Assembly (NCBI GenBank): GCA_006384855.1
Contig: VCJN01000810.1
Location: forward strand, 62,001-126,000
Direction of reading: 5' to 3'
Source of the DNA: Tetraselmis striata
Lineage: Eukaryota > Chlorophyta > Chlorodendrophyceae > Chlorodendrales > Chlorodendraceae
Length of the DNA: 64,000 nucleotides
The notes under the pieces are model-generated. The model saw only the letters and a program-made list of their open reading frames with translations, had not been told where the DNA came from and searched no databases. The position numbers and the translations under genes are program-made. Of the stretch, positions 33,701-45,012 are shown one piece after another. Positions within the stretch are counted from its first letter, which is position 1, and each line of letters starts with the position of its first letter.

Positions 33701-36700
33701 GTCGCGAAGCGGCTTGTCGCCCCGCTGAGAGCTCCTCCCCCCCCCCCCCCCCCCCCTCCCGGGTGGCAGAGCTGAGCTGGAAGCGGGACGAGTTCCAGGC
33801 GGGCGGCCTAAGCAGCCTAACGCACGGCGAGGGCCCAGACGCGATCAAGGTGTGGTCCACCGAGCCCAAGGTGCTCACCGCCGGCTCGTCCGCGGTGCTG
33901 CGCTACAACTCCAAGGCGGGCCCGTTGCACTGGGTGGAGTGGGCTGCCGGCATGGCGCCCATCCTCAAGGTGGAGAAGAAGCCCCCCGCCCCCCCCCCCC
34001 CCCCTCCTCCCCTTTTTCAAGCAAATCCAAAGATCCCCTCACTGAGCATATGGCCGTGACTAAGCTCAAGCTTAGTGAGAAAGTGAGCGGTCAGAGGCGA
34101 GACGTTTTCACTCGCATTTCAAAGTTGCATGCTGATGGGCATCTCCGGCCGACATCCGCAGCCCATTGTGGATCTGCACGGTTATTAGTACAGCTGCTGC
34201 ATCTCGCCGTGCATCAGGCCATACCCACCTCGCATGTAGGCCGTACCCCTCTCCCCGCATGTCCGCTCCAGTTTATGCGCGTCCTTCACTGCGCTGCTGA
34301 GCCCCTTTGCACCTCTTCACCCCCCCTCCCCCCTTCACGCGGAACTGCGTTATCCCGCAGATGGGTCACAACTTCTGGCAGAACGCCAAGGACTACAAGA
34401 TGAAGAAGGTCGCTGGCGTGGAGAAGGAGGGCGAGTGCTGGTGGGAGGCCAGCATCAACGTTAGCCCCCCCCTCTTCCCCTCTCCCTTCTTCCCCCCTTC
34501 TCCACGTTGTTATCACTTCTCCTGTCGGCTACCTCCCCTCCCTTGGCGGGCGCAAATAATTGGACGAACGTTGAGACTGCTGCTTTCGCGCGGCAGGTGC
34601 CTGAGGACGCGGCGGCGATCAACTTTGTCTTCAACCACGAGGACATGTACGACAACAACAACAGCCTGGACTTCAAGGTGCGCCCGTCACCCTGGAGGTC
34701 CCGCGAGCTACCGCTCCCAGCCGGCTGCTGCTATTACTGCGGTGTTCACACTCACCCCTCAACATCTTGGCCTGGGCTCGAAGCAGAGGAAGGCCACTGC
34801 TGACCGGAGCCGAACGTACGTATGTGTGCGGCATCCAACCCCCCTCCTTCCCCCCTCCCCCCCCTCCCCCCCCCCCCCCCCCCACAAACACCCACCCCAC
34901 CCCCCACACACACACATTTTTCCCTTTGTAGGCCCTGGTGGAGCTACCCGCCAGCGTAACCAGCATGGAGGCCTACAAGGCGGAGCTGCTGGAGAAGGTG
35001 CGGGCACGCATCCACAAGGAGCGCATTGCCGCGGAGGAGGCGGAGGCCATCCGGGAGCAGAAGAGGTGCGCTCACTCGTGCGCCATATCAGCATCAATAT
35101 ACCAATAGTATATGTATCGCGCATCATCAACAATGCATATATCAATCTAACACCGGAAGCAATCTGCTGGAACAATTTCGTGGTTGTGAGCACTGCGTCG
35201 AGTACTCCGTGACTTTCTCACTGCCTTGGCGGCCCCGAGTAATTGACTCCCCAGTCACCACCCACCGTGTCCCTTTACCCAAGTGTGTTCGTTTTGGGGG
35301 GGGGGGGGGGGGGGGTGGGGGCGTAATACGTGATGATCCGAAGTGTGTTCATGGTACATATTGTGAAGCAATGAGAACATATGGTGGCCGTACAACATGG
35401 CCATGCTGAAACAACAGGCCCCACATGATCAACGGGTCAGCAATGTTTTGGTATTGTCAACATGATATGTACCAACTCTCCGCTCCCCGCTTGGCAGGCT
35501 GGAGAAGCGCCTGGCCGTCATGGAGAAGTCCATGGAGGTGTCCCGCAAGCAGGTGCGCCAGCGGGCATTTGTCAGAGTGTGCCCGGGATGCAGCAGTGGC
35601 CGTCTCCGGTCCATTGGAGGGCGGCCTCACTGGCGATGGATAGGAACCCTGAACCCCCCTCCCCCACGCTCCCCCTTGTTGGCAACGCTGTGTGTAGATC
35701 AAGCACGTGCTGTTCACGGAGCCCGTTCAGCCGGCGGCCGGGCAGCAGGTCACCATGTTCTACAACCCCAACAACACAAACCTCGCCGGCTGCGAGGACA
35801 TCTACATCTCGGTGCGCCCCCTCCCCCTTTTCCGCTTCCAATGGGTTTAGCCCGTAAGTGCTGGACTGCATTGCTCTTTCGGGAATGTAGCGGACGAGCT
35901 GAATTCAGTCTGGCAGTGCGCACGCCTTCTCGTCCGCCCATCTGTCGGGAACCCTGTTTCTTAAGGATTACATCCTGTCTGTCTTATTGGCTTCCTTCCT
36001 AGCCACCCCGCGCAGTCCAGGTCATTGTTTCCATAGGGACCCGCTGCCGGGTGTCAGGTATACGGCATGCGGTCCCACCGCTGCCGCTGCCAAAACAACA
36101 GGTGCTGAGCCCCCGGCTGCCGTGGCCCGCATGCACCGCAGGGCGGCTTCAACCGCTGGGGCCACCGCAAGTCGTTCAATGTGAAGATGATCCCACCCAA
36201 GGCAGGCGAGCACTTCCAGGCGGTCATCGACGTGCCCGCGGACGCGTACTCGCTGGACTTTGTGTTTGCCGACGTGCCGGGTGGCGATGGCACGTACGAC
36301 AACCGCGGCGGCCTGGACTACCACCTGCCCACCACCGGCAGCCCCACCAAGGAGAACCCCATGTACGTGTGCCACATCAGCGTGGAGATGGCGCCCATCG
36401 CCAAGGTGGGAGGCCTCGGCGACGTGGTGACCTCGCTCGGGCGCGCCGTGAGCGACATGGGGCACTACGTGGAGGTGGTGCTCCCCAAGTACCAGTTCTT
36501 CAACCACAGCCCGCTGCTGCAAAACATGGAGTACGACTGCGAGTTCGACTGGGGCGGCACCAAGATCTTCGTCACCAAGGCGCAGGTGGAGGGCTTGCAG
36601 TGCTTCTTCATCGAGCCCAGAAACGGCATGTTCAACGTGGACGCCGTGTACGGCCGCTACGACGACGCCGTGCGCTTTGACTTTTTCTGCAAGGTGCGCA

Positions 36701-39427
36701 CCCCTCTCGCGCGTGCGCCCATGCGCAGATATATATATATATATTTTATATGTTTTTTATACATTTACATTTGTATATATGGATGTAAATTTATATATGC
36801 TATACGTATACAATATATGTGTATATTGATGTGTACACAAATATGTATCTGCACCATTGTCATCGATACCCGACAACCATCAGTTGGCGGTGTGAATGGA
36901 TCCAGTTGGGGCATCTCTGCCACGTGCATGGTGGTCTGGGCTTTCGCCACGCTGACCGGGGCTGCGCTGCGGCAGGCGGCGCTGGAGTTTCTGCTGCAGA
37001 GCCAGCGGCAGCCGGACATCATCCACACCCACGATTGGCCCACCGCCATGGCGGCCAAGTTCTTCTGGGAGGACTACCACAGCTTCGGCCTGTGGAAGCC
37101 CAAGGTGCGCGCGCCCCCCCCCCCCCCCCCCCTTGGCCAGTACCTCCCCTCCCCTCCCCTCCCCTCCCCCTGCCGCTGCCGGTATTGATGGATGCCCCGC
37201 GCGAGTGCCCCCCCCCCCCCCCCCCCCCCCCCCGCCCCTTCTTCTCTTCCCCGCGCAGGTGGTGTTCACTATCCACAACATGAACTACGGGCAGAGCCGC
37301 ATCACGGAGGCGGCGATCCACTGCCAGAAGTTCACCACGGTGTCGCCCACCTACGCGTTCGAGATCGGCGGGCACGCCGCGATCGGTGCGCAGAACATGA
37401 AGCTGCGCGGCATCCGCAACGGCATCGACCCCGACCTCTGGGACCCCGAGAGCGACATCTTCCTGCCGATGCACTACAACTCGTCCAACGTGGTGGAGGG
37501 GAAGCGCGCCGCGAAGGAGCAGCTGCGGCAGCGGCTGGGCCTGAGCGGCTGGGAGGCGGAGAAGAAGCCCATGATCGGCGTCGTCACGCGGCTGACGGGC
37601 CAGAAGGGCGTGCACTTGATAAAGCACTGCGCGCACAAGGCCCTGGAGCGCGGCGGGCAGTTTGTGCTGCTCGGCTCCGCGCCCGACCCGAAGATCCAGG
37701 CCGACTTCAACTCGCTGCAGCACAGCATGCAGGTGCGGTCCCCCCCCCCCCCCCCCGGGACTGGCTCCCGTGAAACCCCACATTTTCACTTCCCCCTGCT
37801 TCTTCCCGAACTTGTACTACCCCCTAAAGACGCACCCCGAATCAAACCCACTAAAGCGAATGAAGCCCCCAAATTTCTACTATCCTCCCCAGCAATACCC
37901 TGAATTTCACCCATGATGGGGCATAAACAAATGTTAAACCCCCAGATACAACACAAAGCGCAGCAATAATCCCTGAAAACCCCATATATTTCCTTTCAGC
38001 CTCTCCATGATATGCCTGGGGCTGGCCGGAGGTCATACGGTTGCTGAATGGACGGCCGCCGCGCCGCCCGCAGGGGGAGAACGCCGCGTTCTACTTTGCG
38101 TTTGACGAGCCGCTGTCGCACCTCATCTACGCGGCCTGCGACATTATCGTGGTCCCCTCCATGTTTGAGCCGTGCGGCCTGACGCAGATGATTGCCATGC
38201 GATACGGTGCGCGCCCCCCCATTGCGCCCCCCATTCATTGTGATATGAATTGGGCAGTGACATGATCTGCCGCAACACGGACGCCGGCGCGGTAGTAAGG
38301 CCACCGCGCATGCGTGCCCGCCCCGCCTGCCACAGCTCCAATCTAGACGACACACACAGGCAGCGCCATAGCAAATGCTCTTACGAGTGGCACGCGCAAG
38401 CCCAATTCAAGGCGAATGTAGAGCGCCTCTATAGATAGGGGTGTCTTATAGGGTACTTAAAGGGTGCTCATAGGGGCACCGGTACACCTATGCATGTGCA
38501 TCAGTGCGACACCCGTATGGCTGAACTGGATCGTCCTGTGACCATCCATACATATGTACCTATATTATGGACACGAGTACGCATGTCGTTACTGCGGAAT
38601 GCAGGCAATCTGAACACAACAGATGGCCTTCCAACTGCCAGACCGTATACCACGCTTTGGGTTTGCGGAGTGTTATCGTTTCTGAACTCACCCCCCCCCC
38701 CTCCCCCCCCTCCCCCCCCCCTGGGCGAAGAGATATAACCGATATTCATCTTTTAAAAAACATCAGAATAAACCATGAATACTATACGGATCTTCCGACC
38801 GTCGCTGCAAAACAATTCATTCCTTTTGATCGGCGAATGTGTGGCAGTTGCGATATGTTTGGCGACCCACATGCGCTGTCAGTACGCGTGCGATGTGTTC
38901 CTCAGTTTATTCAGGTGATTGGTCGATTTTATCCGATGACATCACGCTGCCGCCGCGCTGTGGCAAGCGTTGTGCCTTTTGAGGCGGATGTTGTCTCATC
39001 AGATTGGTACAGCAAACCCAACTAAATGGTACGGTATATGAGCGAGCGCGGCGCCTCTGCTGACATCGCGCCGTGTGTATTGTGCGCTCTGCTCCGCCCC
39101 GCGCGCACAGGCACGGTGCCGGTGGTGCGCTCCACGGGCGGCCTGCGCGACACCGTGTTCGACGTGGACTGCGACAAGGCGCGCGCGGCGTGGGAGATGG
39201 AGGGCTCCTCCGACTGGGAGGGCGACGGCGTGGACGCCACCAACGGCTTCGCGTTCGAGGGCACCGACGACGGCGCGCTGGACTACGCGCTCAACCGCGC
39301 GGTGGACGCCTTCTACAACGACCGCGCGTGGTTCGAGAGCCTGCAGGCGCGCTGCATGGACCAGGACTGGACCTGGAACCGCCCCGCGCTGGAGTACCTC
39401 GAGCTGTACCACCAGGCGCGCAAGTAG
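30750..39427 (+). CDS. SS3: Soluble starch synthase III (three CBM53-like modules + GT5), plastid
   Basis: ADP-glucose:alpha-1,4-glucan glucosyltransferase that elongates amylopectin chains in the plastid. Sixteen exons in phase: 30750-30837, 31220-31335, 31607-31992, 32538-32760, 33221-33356, 33770-33969, 34361-34459, 34597-34677, 34932-35065, 35498-35552, 35698-35811, 36142-36693, 36976-37104, 37259-37732, 38074-38206, 39111-39427; 1078 aa. Residues 1-65 are Arg/Ser/Ala-rich, a transit peptide. CBM53-like modules lie at about 155-270, 316-443 and 507-610, separated by Ala/Glu/Lys coiled-coil-like linkers (272-316, 444-506). The GT5 domain (about 616-1078) has KVGGLGDVV (632-640), the ADP-glucose loop, and STGGL (981-985). 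Length is close to plant SSIII (about 1025 aa). Most introns carry C runs near the donor. The start ATG has A at -3. Confidence 0.95.
36727..36850. repeat. AT-rich microsatellite in starch synthase intron 12
   Basis: TATATA and TGTATATA runs inside the intron 36694-36975, in sharp contrast to the GC-rich flanks. Confidence 0.75.
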
Positions 39428-40950
39428 GCGCGCGCGCCGACGCCTCGACGATGCCCGGCGACTCCACCCCCCCCCCCCCCCTGGGGGAGGCCGCCCAGCC
39501 ACGCATGCAACGACCCCCCTTCACTTTACCCCCCCCGGCCCGCCCCTCTCCCCCGTTTTCCCCTAATATCTGCCCTTTAAGTACCAATAGATCGCTAGAC
39601 AAAAGCGCGCCGGCAAGGCCGCCATGGTGCGCATACATACACCGTTGCTGCCTGATGGTGCCAAATCAGCCCCCCACTCCCCCCCCCCCAACCGGTCCTC
39701 CAAGAGAGCACCAGGCGGCGCCACCAAGCAGAGACCGGTGGCTGGCTGCTCCATATGCGCCACGCAATACTTGTTATTCATCCGTCAGGGTGCAAACCTC
39801 GATCTATACGTAGGCTCCGAAAACGAGGGCGGCGCTTTGCACACCGAAACGCACCGGAGCCAAACACTGGGTTCGCATCCTAGCTAGTGTTGCCTGGGTG
39901 CCCCCCCCCGGCACGCGCGCAGAGAGAAAGTCTAGGCTCGTCTCATCTTGAATCCTTTTACAATGCACAAGCCAGCATGCACAGCTACTTTGAGGAATGG
40001 ATCCGGAACAAATCCCGGCGGAAGTCACCGTCCTGAACAGACATGCCCATCCACGCGGTTCAACAATGGGCACACAGAGTAGTACGAGTGCGTAACATCA
40101 AGCCCGGCTCGACACACGCATGCGGCAAACAGGGACAACACACAGCCAAACGCACCAATAAGCGAACAGCGCCGGGCCGTCGAACCTGCCTAAAGCGCTT
40201 GCCGGATGACCACACCCTTGACCTGCCACCCAAAGGAGCGGGATAGGGGCAAAAGGGGGGGGGGGGGGAGGCGAGGACGCCACTCTATTAGGTTTACAGA
40301 CCTGGCCTTCAGAGGGCTGCACGCTACGCGCTATGGCCAATCCTATGCAAGGTCATGCAACCTCGCCCTTAGCCAGCTGGCATGTGTAGTTAGTTGGAAG
40401 ACTGGCAGGAATAACACTGTGACAGATTCCAAGTTGGGCGAGTCTGATTGAATAACCTGCTCTGGATGAGAATGCCACAGACTATCGGAAGCAGGGGGGG
40501 AGGGGGGGGCGCATTCCATATGTATGTGTCATTCCATACGTAGTAATTAGCACAATATTGGCGCCACTAGGACTCGGCAATTATAGTTTCAGCTGCAAGG
40601 CGCCGAGACTGTCATCAGTTAACCATGATGTGTCGCTATTTCCTGTGCTATCCACCGCTACTGTATGTCGCAGCTCTGTCCAGGAAGAGTAGCCTCACCA
40701 CAGTTTCGGCGCCTTTCAAGTTGAACGCCCTCGCCCGCTCAGTCGTAAACGACATTCCTATGGTTTGGGCAACATCGGACACTGCCTCGCAGCCCTTGCC
40801 ACCACACGCACCGCCGATGGCTGAATATGCGTATGTATGGGCGGCGACACATGGTTTCGGAGCAGCACACATGCTGGAGACACCGGCACAACCGGCACAG
40901 ATGACTAGAAACCGTTGTAGTGATGTGCGAGCTAGTGATGCGTGGCTTCC
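39428..40950. other. Intergenic region after starch synthase, no gene recognised
   Basis: It begins with the 3' UTR, which has C runs at about 39467-39481 and 39670-39678. A frame at 40625-41056 stays open only by reading into the CT/CA microsatellite and shows no motif. A G run of about 14 lies at 40255-40268. Confidence 0.4.
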
Positions 40951-40952
40951 TA

Positions 40953-40953
<1 letters not shown>

Positions 40954-41025
<72 letters not shown>
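40954..41025. repeat. Compound (CT)n(CA)n microsatellite
   Basis: About 16 CT units pass directly into about 19 CA units, then CATGTG. Confidence 0.95.
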
Positions 41026-41029
<4 letters not shown>

Positions 41030-41402
41030 GCAAACCTGAAACACACAGCGTTTTGACGATGATGTTCCCATGCAAACGATGCATATCCCTACAATATCAA
41101 TATCAATCTACAGTGTCACAGCTCGTTTTGTCCGCGTCGGATTCGCTATAGCGCATCAACGGATTCGCTCATATCTCGTCGGTAGTAGTGCATGGAATGG
41201 GGCCGAGTGGCCGACAACAGTGACGTGCGCTCATTATTCACAACATGTCGGCATATCTTTCTATTTCTTCCCACCCCCTCCGCATGTTTGGGCCTTTTTA
41301 TATCTAGTTGGTGGTTGGCGGTTGGGGGGGGCTTAAACCCTTAGAACTAATTCTGGGGAGGTCGGTGTGTGCACACAACGGGGCATGATGGCATGTACTG
41401 CG

Positions 41403-41870
41403 CAAGTACCAGAAGGGTCCTCATACATAGTGATTCTGGCTGGGGGCCGGGCGGAGGGGGGATGCCATCTAAACCAGGTTGTTTCATCAGACTTGCCGGA
41501 CTGGACTGGATGCGCTGCAACACGGTTTAGTTCTTGGAGCCGCGAAACTCGGCTTTCAAGTAGCGCAGTCTCTCCTCGATGTGCTTCAGCACTACAGGGA
41601 GGGCGTGATGCCCCCTGCAAGTGTAGTATGGCCCAGGGGGCGCCTTGCTCGGCCACACACCAGAGCCGAGGGGGGACCCTATCTATCACCATGCGCTCAG
41701 CTGCGTGCTCATGTGTAAGTACTAGAAGGGTCCTCATACATAATGGTTCTGGCTGGGGGCCGGGCGGAGGGGGGATGCCATCTAAACCAGGTTGTTTCAT
41801 CCGACTCGCCGGACTGGACTGGACGTGCTGCGAGTCATTTTTGTTCTTGGAGCTGCGAGACTCCAATGGG
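41403..41870 (+). repeat. 312-bp offset duplication
   Basis: About 150 bp starting at 41403 (AGAAGGGTCCTCATACATA, GGGGGATGCCATCTAAACCA) recur starting at about 41715 with roughly 10% change. A minus frame of 177 codons runs through both copies, but repeats the same text and has no known motif. Confidence 0.8.
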
Positions 41871-41949
41871 ACGGAGCGAGAAAAAGGCGCGGGCGCCGGT
41901 GTGCGGGACTTAGGCCGCCTCGGATGGGAGGGAACCTGCCCTATCTACC

Positions 41950-42065
41950 AGATCAAATGGGGTCGAAATAAAGCCCTAGGTAAAACGGAATGGGGTCTGG
42001 ACATGACCCTGGATAAAGTGGAATGGGGTCTACATGAAACCCTAAATTTAGGGTTTCATGAAGCT
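41950..42065. repeat. GGAATGGGGTCT repeats ending in a 28-bp telomere-motif palindrome
   Basis: Three degenerate copies of an about 33-bp unit (AATGGGGTC...CCCT.G.TAAA) lead into 42033-42060. That segment is a perfect palindrome made of CATGAAACCCTAAA and its reverse complement, i.e. head-to-head plant-type telomere units. Confidence 0.85.
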
Positions 42066-42842
42066 AGCGTTTTCTGCGTTAAACCCTAGCCCTCAGCATG
42101 AAGCCCCTACCGAAGGCGTGGTCACCATGCGAACTCTTTTGGCAGTTTCAGCTGGTTCAGCCTGGCACTTTTCGTGCATTGGTGCGTTTGGCTTTGCGTT
42201 TCACCGATTTGCCTACCACATGGATATGCAGTCATTTGCGAAGAACACACCTTTGGACAACCCAGCATGTGGAAAACACTCACGCCAGCAATCCGAAGTA
42301 CCTCCGAGGCCCAGGGGGGGGGGGGGGGGGGGGCACGTGCCACCAGAGGCCTGACAAGCAGCGACCGATAAGGGAACACACGCAGCCGAGGCCGGGCATC
42401 GGGGCGCGGGGGAGCGGCAACAAGCCTCCCAAGGGTGTGCCCCTAGCCTACACACCGAAAGATTGGAGCAGATCGCACGGCGGCAGCATGGACGCATGGT
42501 CCCCAGGGTGGTAATCTCAGCCTGGGTCTAGGCCAGCACGAGTCCGGGGCGCTCGACGGAGTGGGCTGTGCTTACAGAGTGGGCCGGCGGAGGAAACCGG
42601 CGGCAGCAAAAAGGGACAAGCGGCAGCGCACACAGATGGGCACCCTGGTGACCGCTCAGCTACACAAGCCGCAAACTACTGGGAGTGTGAAATGATAATC
42701 AGCGCACTGCATGTGAAACTTCATCACAGGGACAGGAGGGGGAGTGTAGCAGGGCCGGACATTGTCGGTTGTTTCGGTTGTTTACAGTTCGGGAAGAAAG
42801 ACCACGTCACCTACTTTTTTCATGAGCCTTGGTCGCAGGAGT
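42066..42842. other. Spacer 3' of bS21c
   Basis: No supported gene. A G run of about 18 lies at 42316-42333. Some text near 42174-42210 (ATTGGTGCGTTTGGCT) matches, in reverse complement, 40148-40163, hinting at a dispersed repeat. Confidence 0.35.
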
Positions 42843-44270
42843 TTAGACCTGCTGTTGGTGCAGGGAGGGAGGGAGCAAGGAGGTCAGCAGGGTGGCCCTC
42901 GATGTAGAGGGGGGGGGGGGGGGGGGGGTGGGGGGGGGGGCACCTCGCCGAAGATGTCGTCAGGCTCGCCAAACAAGTCGGCAAAGGGGGCGGGCGGGGT
43001 GTTCTGCGTGTCCTCCCAGGTCGCCACCCGGAAGTTCTTCTTGTTCTTCATGCGCAGCTCCTTGACCTGCGAGCACACCGCAGCGGTGAGTGACGGCCTA
43101 GGCGGGCGGCCACTGATGCGGAGAAGGGCAGGAGAGGCGGCGGGAGCCGGAGACGCGGGGCGCATCCGCACCTTCCGCTTCCTCATGTCCTGGGTGTTCT
43201 CAAAGTACCGACGGCGGCGCAGCTGCAAGCATGTCAGCGCACAACCCCAGTCAGCAGGCTTGCCCCGCCACAGAGCCATCAAAGCGTTACCCCTCTTTCC
43301 ACATCCCCTTTTTCCCTCCCTGGCTCAACTCTCATCCATGCCATACTCGGGACTTCCGTCCTTCCTGAACCAGCACGCCAGGCCAGGAGATGGGGGACGG
43401 GGCTGCAGTGGCTGAGCGGATGGGAAGCTGGCAGTTGGCGGGGGAAGGGGAAGGAGAGGGGGGGGACCAGAGGAAGAGGGGGCGGGGGGGGGGGGGGGGG
43501 GGGGGGCGGTGAGGGGGAGGACCTCAGGGATGACGCCAGACGAGGTCACCGCGCGGCGGAACCTCCGCAGGGCAGAGTCAGCGGGCTCGTCCACGCCGAC
43601 AGCCACCTGCAGCCAGACACAGTGGGGCCCAATGTCAGGCGGCGGACCTCTGTCGGATGGGGTGCTGCGCATGTGTACAGCAATGTAGCCACGCCGCAGC
43701 ATCCCCCCCACCCCCTCCCCCCCTGAACATGCTGGCCACTTGCGCCTCCACCCAATTGTGCTGCCTGTGTCCCCAGGGGAGAGGGGGGGGGGGGGGGGTA
43801 TGGTGCCTTTCCTGGGAACTCATCCAAGGCCTGCCTCCTCTAGCACCCTTCGTCCTCATCCAGATGCGGTAGCTATGATCGCCCGGCCAGGCTATGGCCA
43901 GCGCAGGCACCACCGCAGCAGGCGCAGTTTTATTTTATTATTTGTTATTTATTTACCCCCCCCCCCCCCCCCCCCCCCCCCGGCGCGGCCGCTCCCTCTC
44001 GCCCCCGCGCACCCCAGCCACAGCCGCCAACAGGCGCCCGTCGCCCCAAAATATGCCGGGATTGAGATTTCGCTGCTTTGCGGTGGAAGTTCGAGGGTCG
44101 GGGTTGCGAGGGCGCACCTCGACGTTGTACGTCTTCTTGGACTTCATGGCGAGCTTGGCGGCGGTGCCGTTGCTGACGCCGCCCAACGGGGCGACGCCCG
44201 CCCGCCCGAACTGGGCGCTGACCCGGGCGCCCGCAAAGGGCTTGGCGCCCGCCATTGTGAGGGAGGCCAT
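42843..44270 (-). CDS. rps21: Plastid 30S ribosomal protein bS21 (nuclear-encoded)
   Basis: Minus-strand exons 44270-44118, 43606-43523, 43222-43172, 43066-42944 and a proposed terminal exon 42851-42843 (Gln-Val-stop) give 420 nt, 139 aa. Residues 1-45 (MASLTMAGAKPFAGARVSAQ start) are a typical plastid transit peptide. The S21 core runs from about 46: YNVEVAVGVDEPADSALRRF, RRAVTSSGVIPE, LRRRRYFENTQDMRKRK, VKELRMKNKKNF, then an acidic-aromatic C-terminal tail (FADLFGEPDDIFGE) not found in bacterial S21 of about 70 aa. The protein binds the 30S platform near the 3' end of 16S rRNA. The frame is open upstream to 44516, but ATG 44270 gives the sensible transit peptide. The last exon is uncertain; exon 4 ends right before a C run behind its donor. 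It is divergent from the ASPL-like gene. Confidence 0.88.
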
Positions 44271-45012
44271 CGCGTGCGGGGAGTCGTGAGGCTGGCGGGG
44301 GGCTCGACGGGGCAGCAGGCGTCGAGGGGCAATTGGGTGTGCCCGGGAGTGGTCCGGTGGCGGCTGGCTCGACACCGCGGGCTCAGTGGTGCCCAATGCG
44401 CCCGCCAGCGACGGCCCGAAGTACTGCGGTACAGTACTGGCGCCGGGACAACGTGGCGGCTCGAACGTCCCTTGAGGCGGGCGCCTTATCCGCCGTTTCT
44501 GCTTCTTTTCACCCAATGGACCGTCGTAGACTCGTGATTATATCTTCCAGGTTTCAGTGAAGCCTTGATCCCCCGGGCTGTAAATATCCGGGGTTCGCGA
44601 ATACTGGTGTAATGAGATATGCAGTACCTGGGTCCATTCTCCACTACTCTTTTGACAACGACTCGACGTGCTGTTTTTTTCCCCGCCCCGACCCTTTCTG
44701 GTAGTGCTGCCCGGTCGCGATCGGCGCGCCGTGTTTGCCTTTATGATGTCCACGCACTTGCTGCCGACGCCGCGGGGATCTGTCTTCAATAAGTGTACGC
44801 GCCAGCTGCCTGCGACGCCCGCTTAACCTCAGCGACAGCCCACCGCCAGTCTACAAGACATCAACAGGACCTGGAGGCGGGGGATCAGCGCCCGCGTGAG
44901 AGTAACACCGCTTGTGCCGGGCAGGTCGGCCAGCAAAGCTGCGGCATTAATCATAAGAAAGGCGCGATAAGATAATACTCATACGAAGAGGAGGAAAGCA
45001 CGGGGCGCCGCG
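44271..45012. promoter_or_regulatory. Divergent intergenic region between bS21c and the ASPL-like gene
   Basis: These 742 bp separate two ATGs pointing outwards, so both promoters must lie here. No TATA box or clear motif could be fixed. No ORF of note occurs apart from the upstream extension of the bS21 frame. Confidence 0.5.

Noticed and set aside
38700..39050. Apparent kinship between starch synthase intron 15 and ASPL-like intron 4 (shared CGGTATATGAGCGA after C runs)
   Set aside because: A 14-base match is expected by chance several times within 64 kb, and the surrounding sequence and translations do not align convincingly.
40625..41056. 143-codon ORF
   Set aside because: Its 3' third is the CT/CA microsatellite translated as Leu-Ser and Thr-His repeats, and the rest lacks any motif.
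41333..41866. 177-codon minus ORF
   Set aside because: It spans a tandem duplication and repeats its own text; no family features.
43953..44516. Longer bS21 start adding 82 residues
   Set aside because: ATG 44270 yields a normal plastid transit peptide directly before the S21 core; the upstream text is basic and proline-rich and likely 5' UTR.
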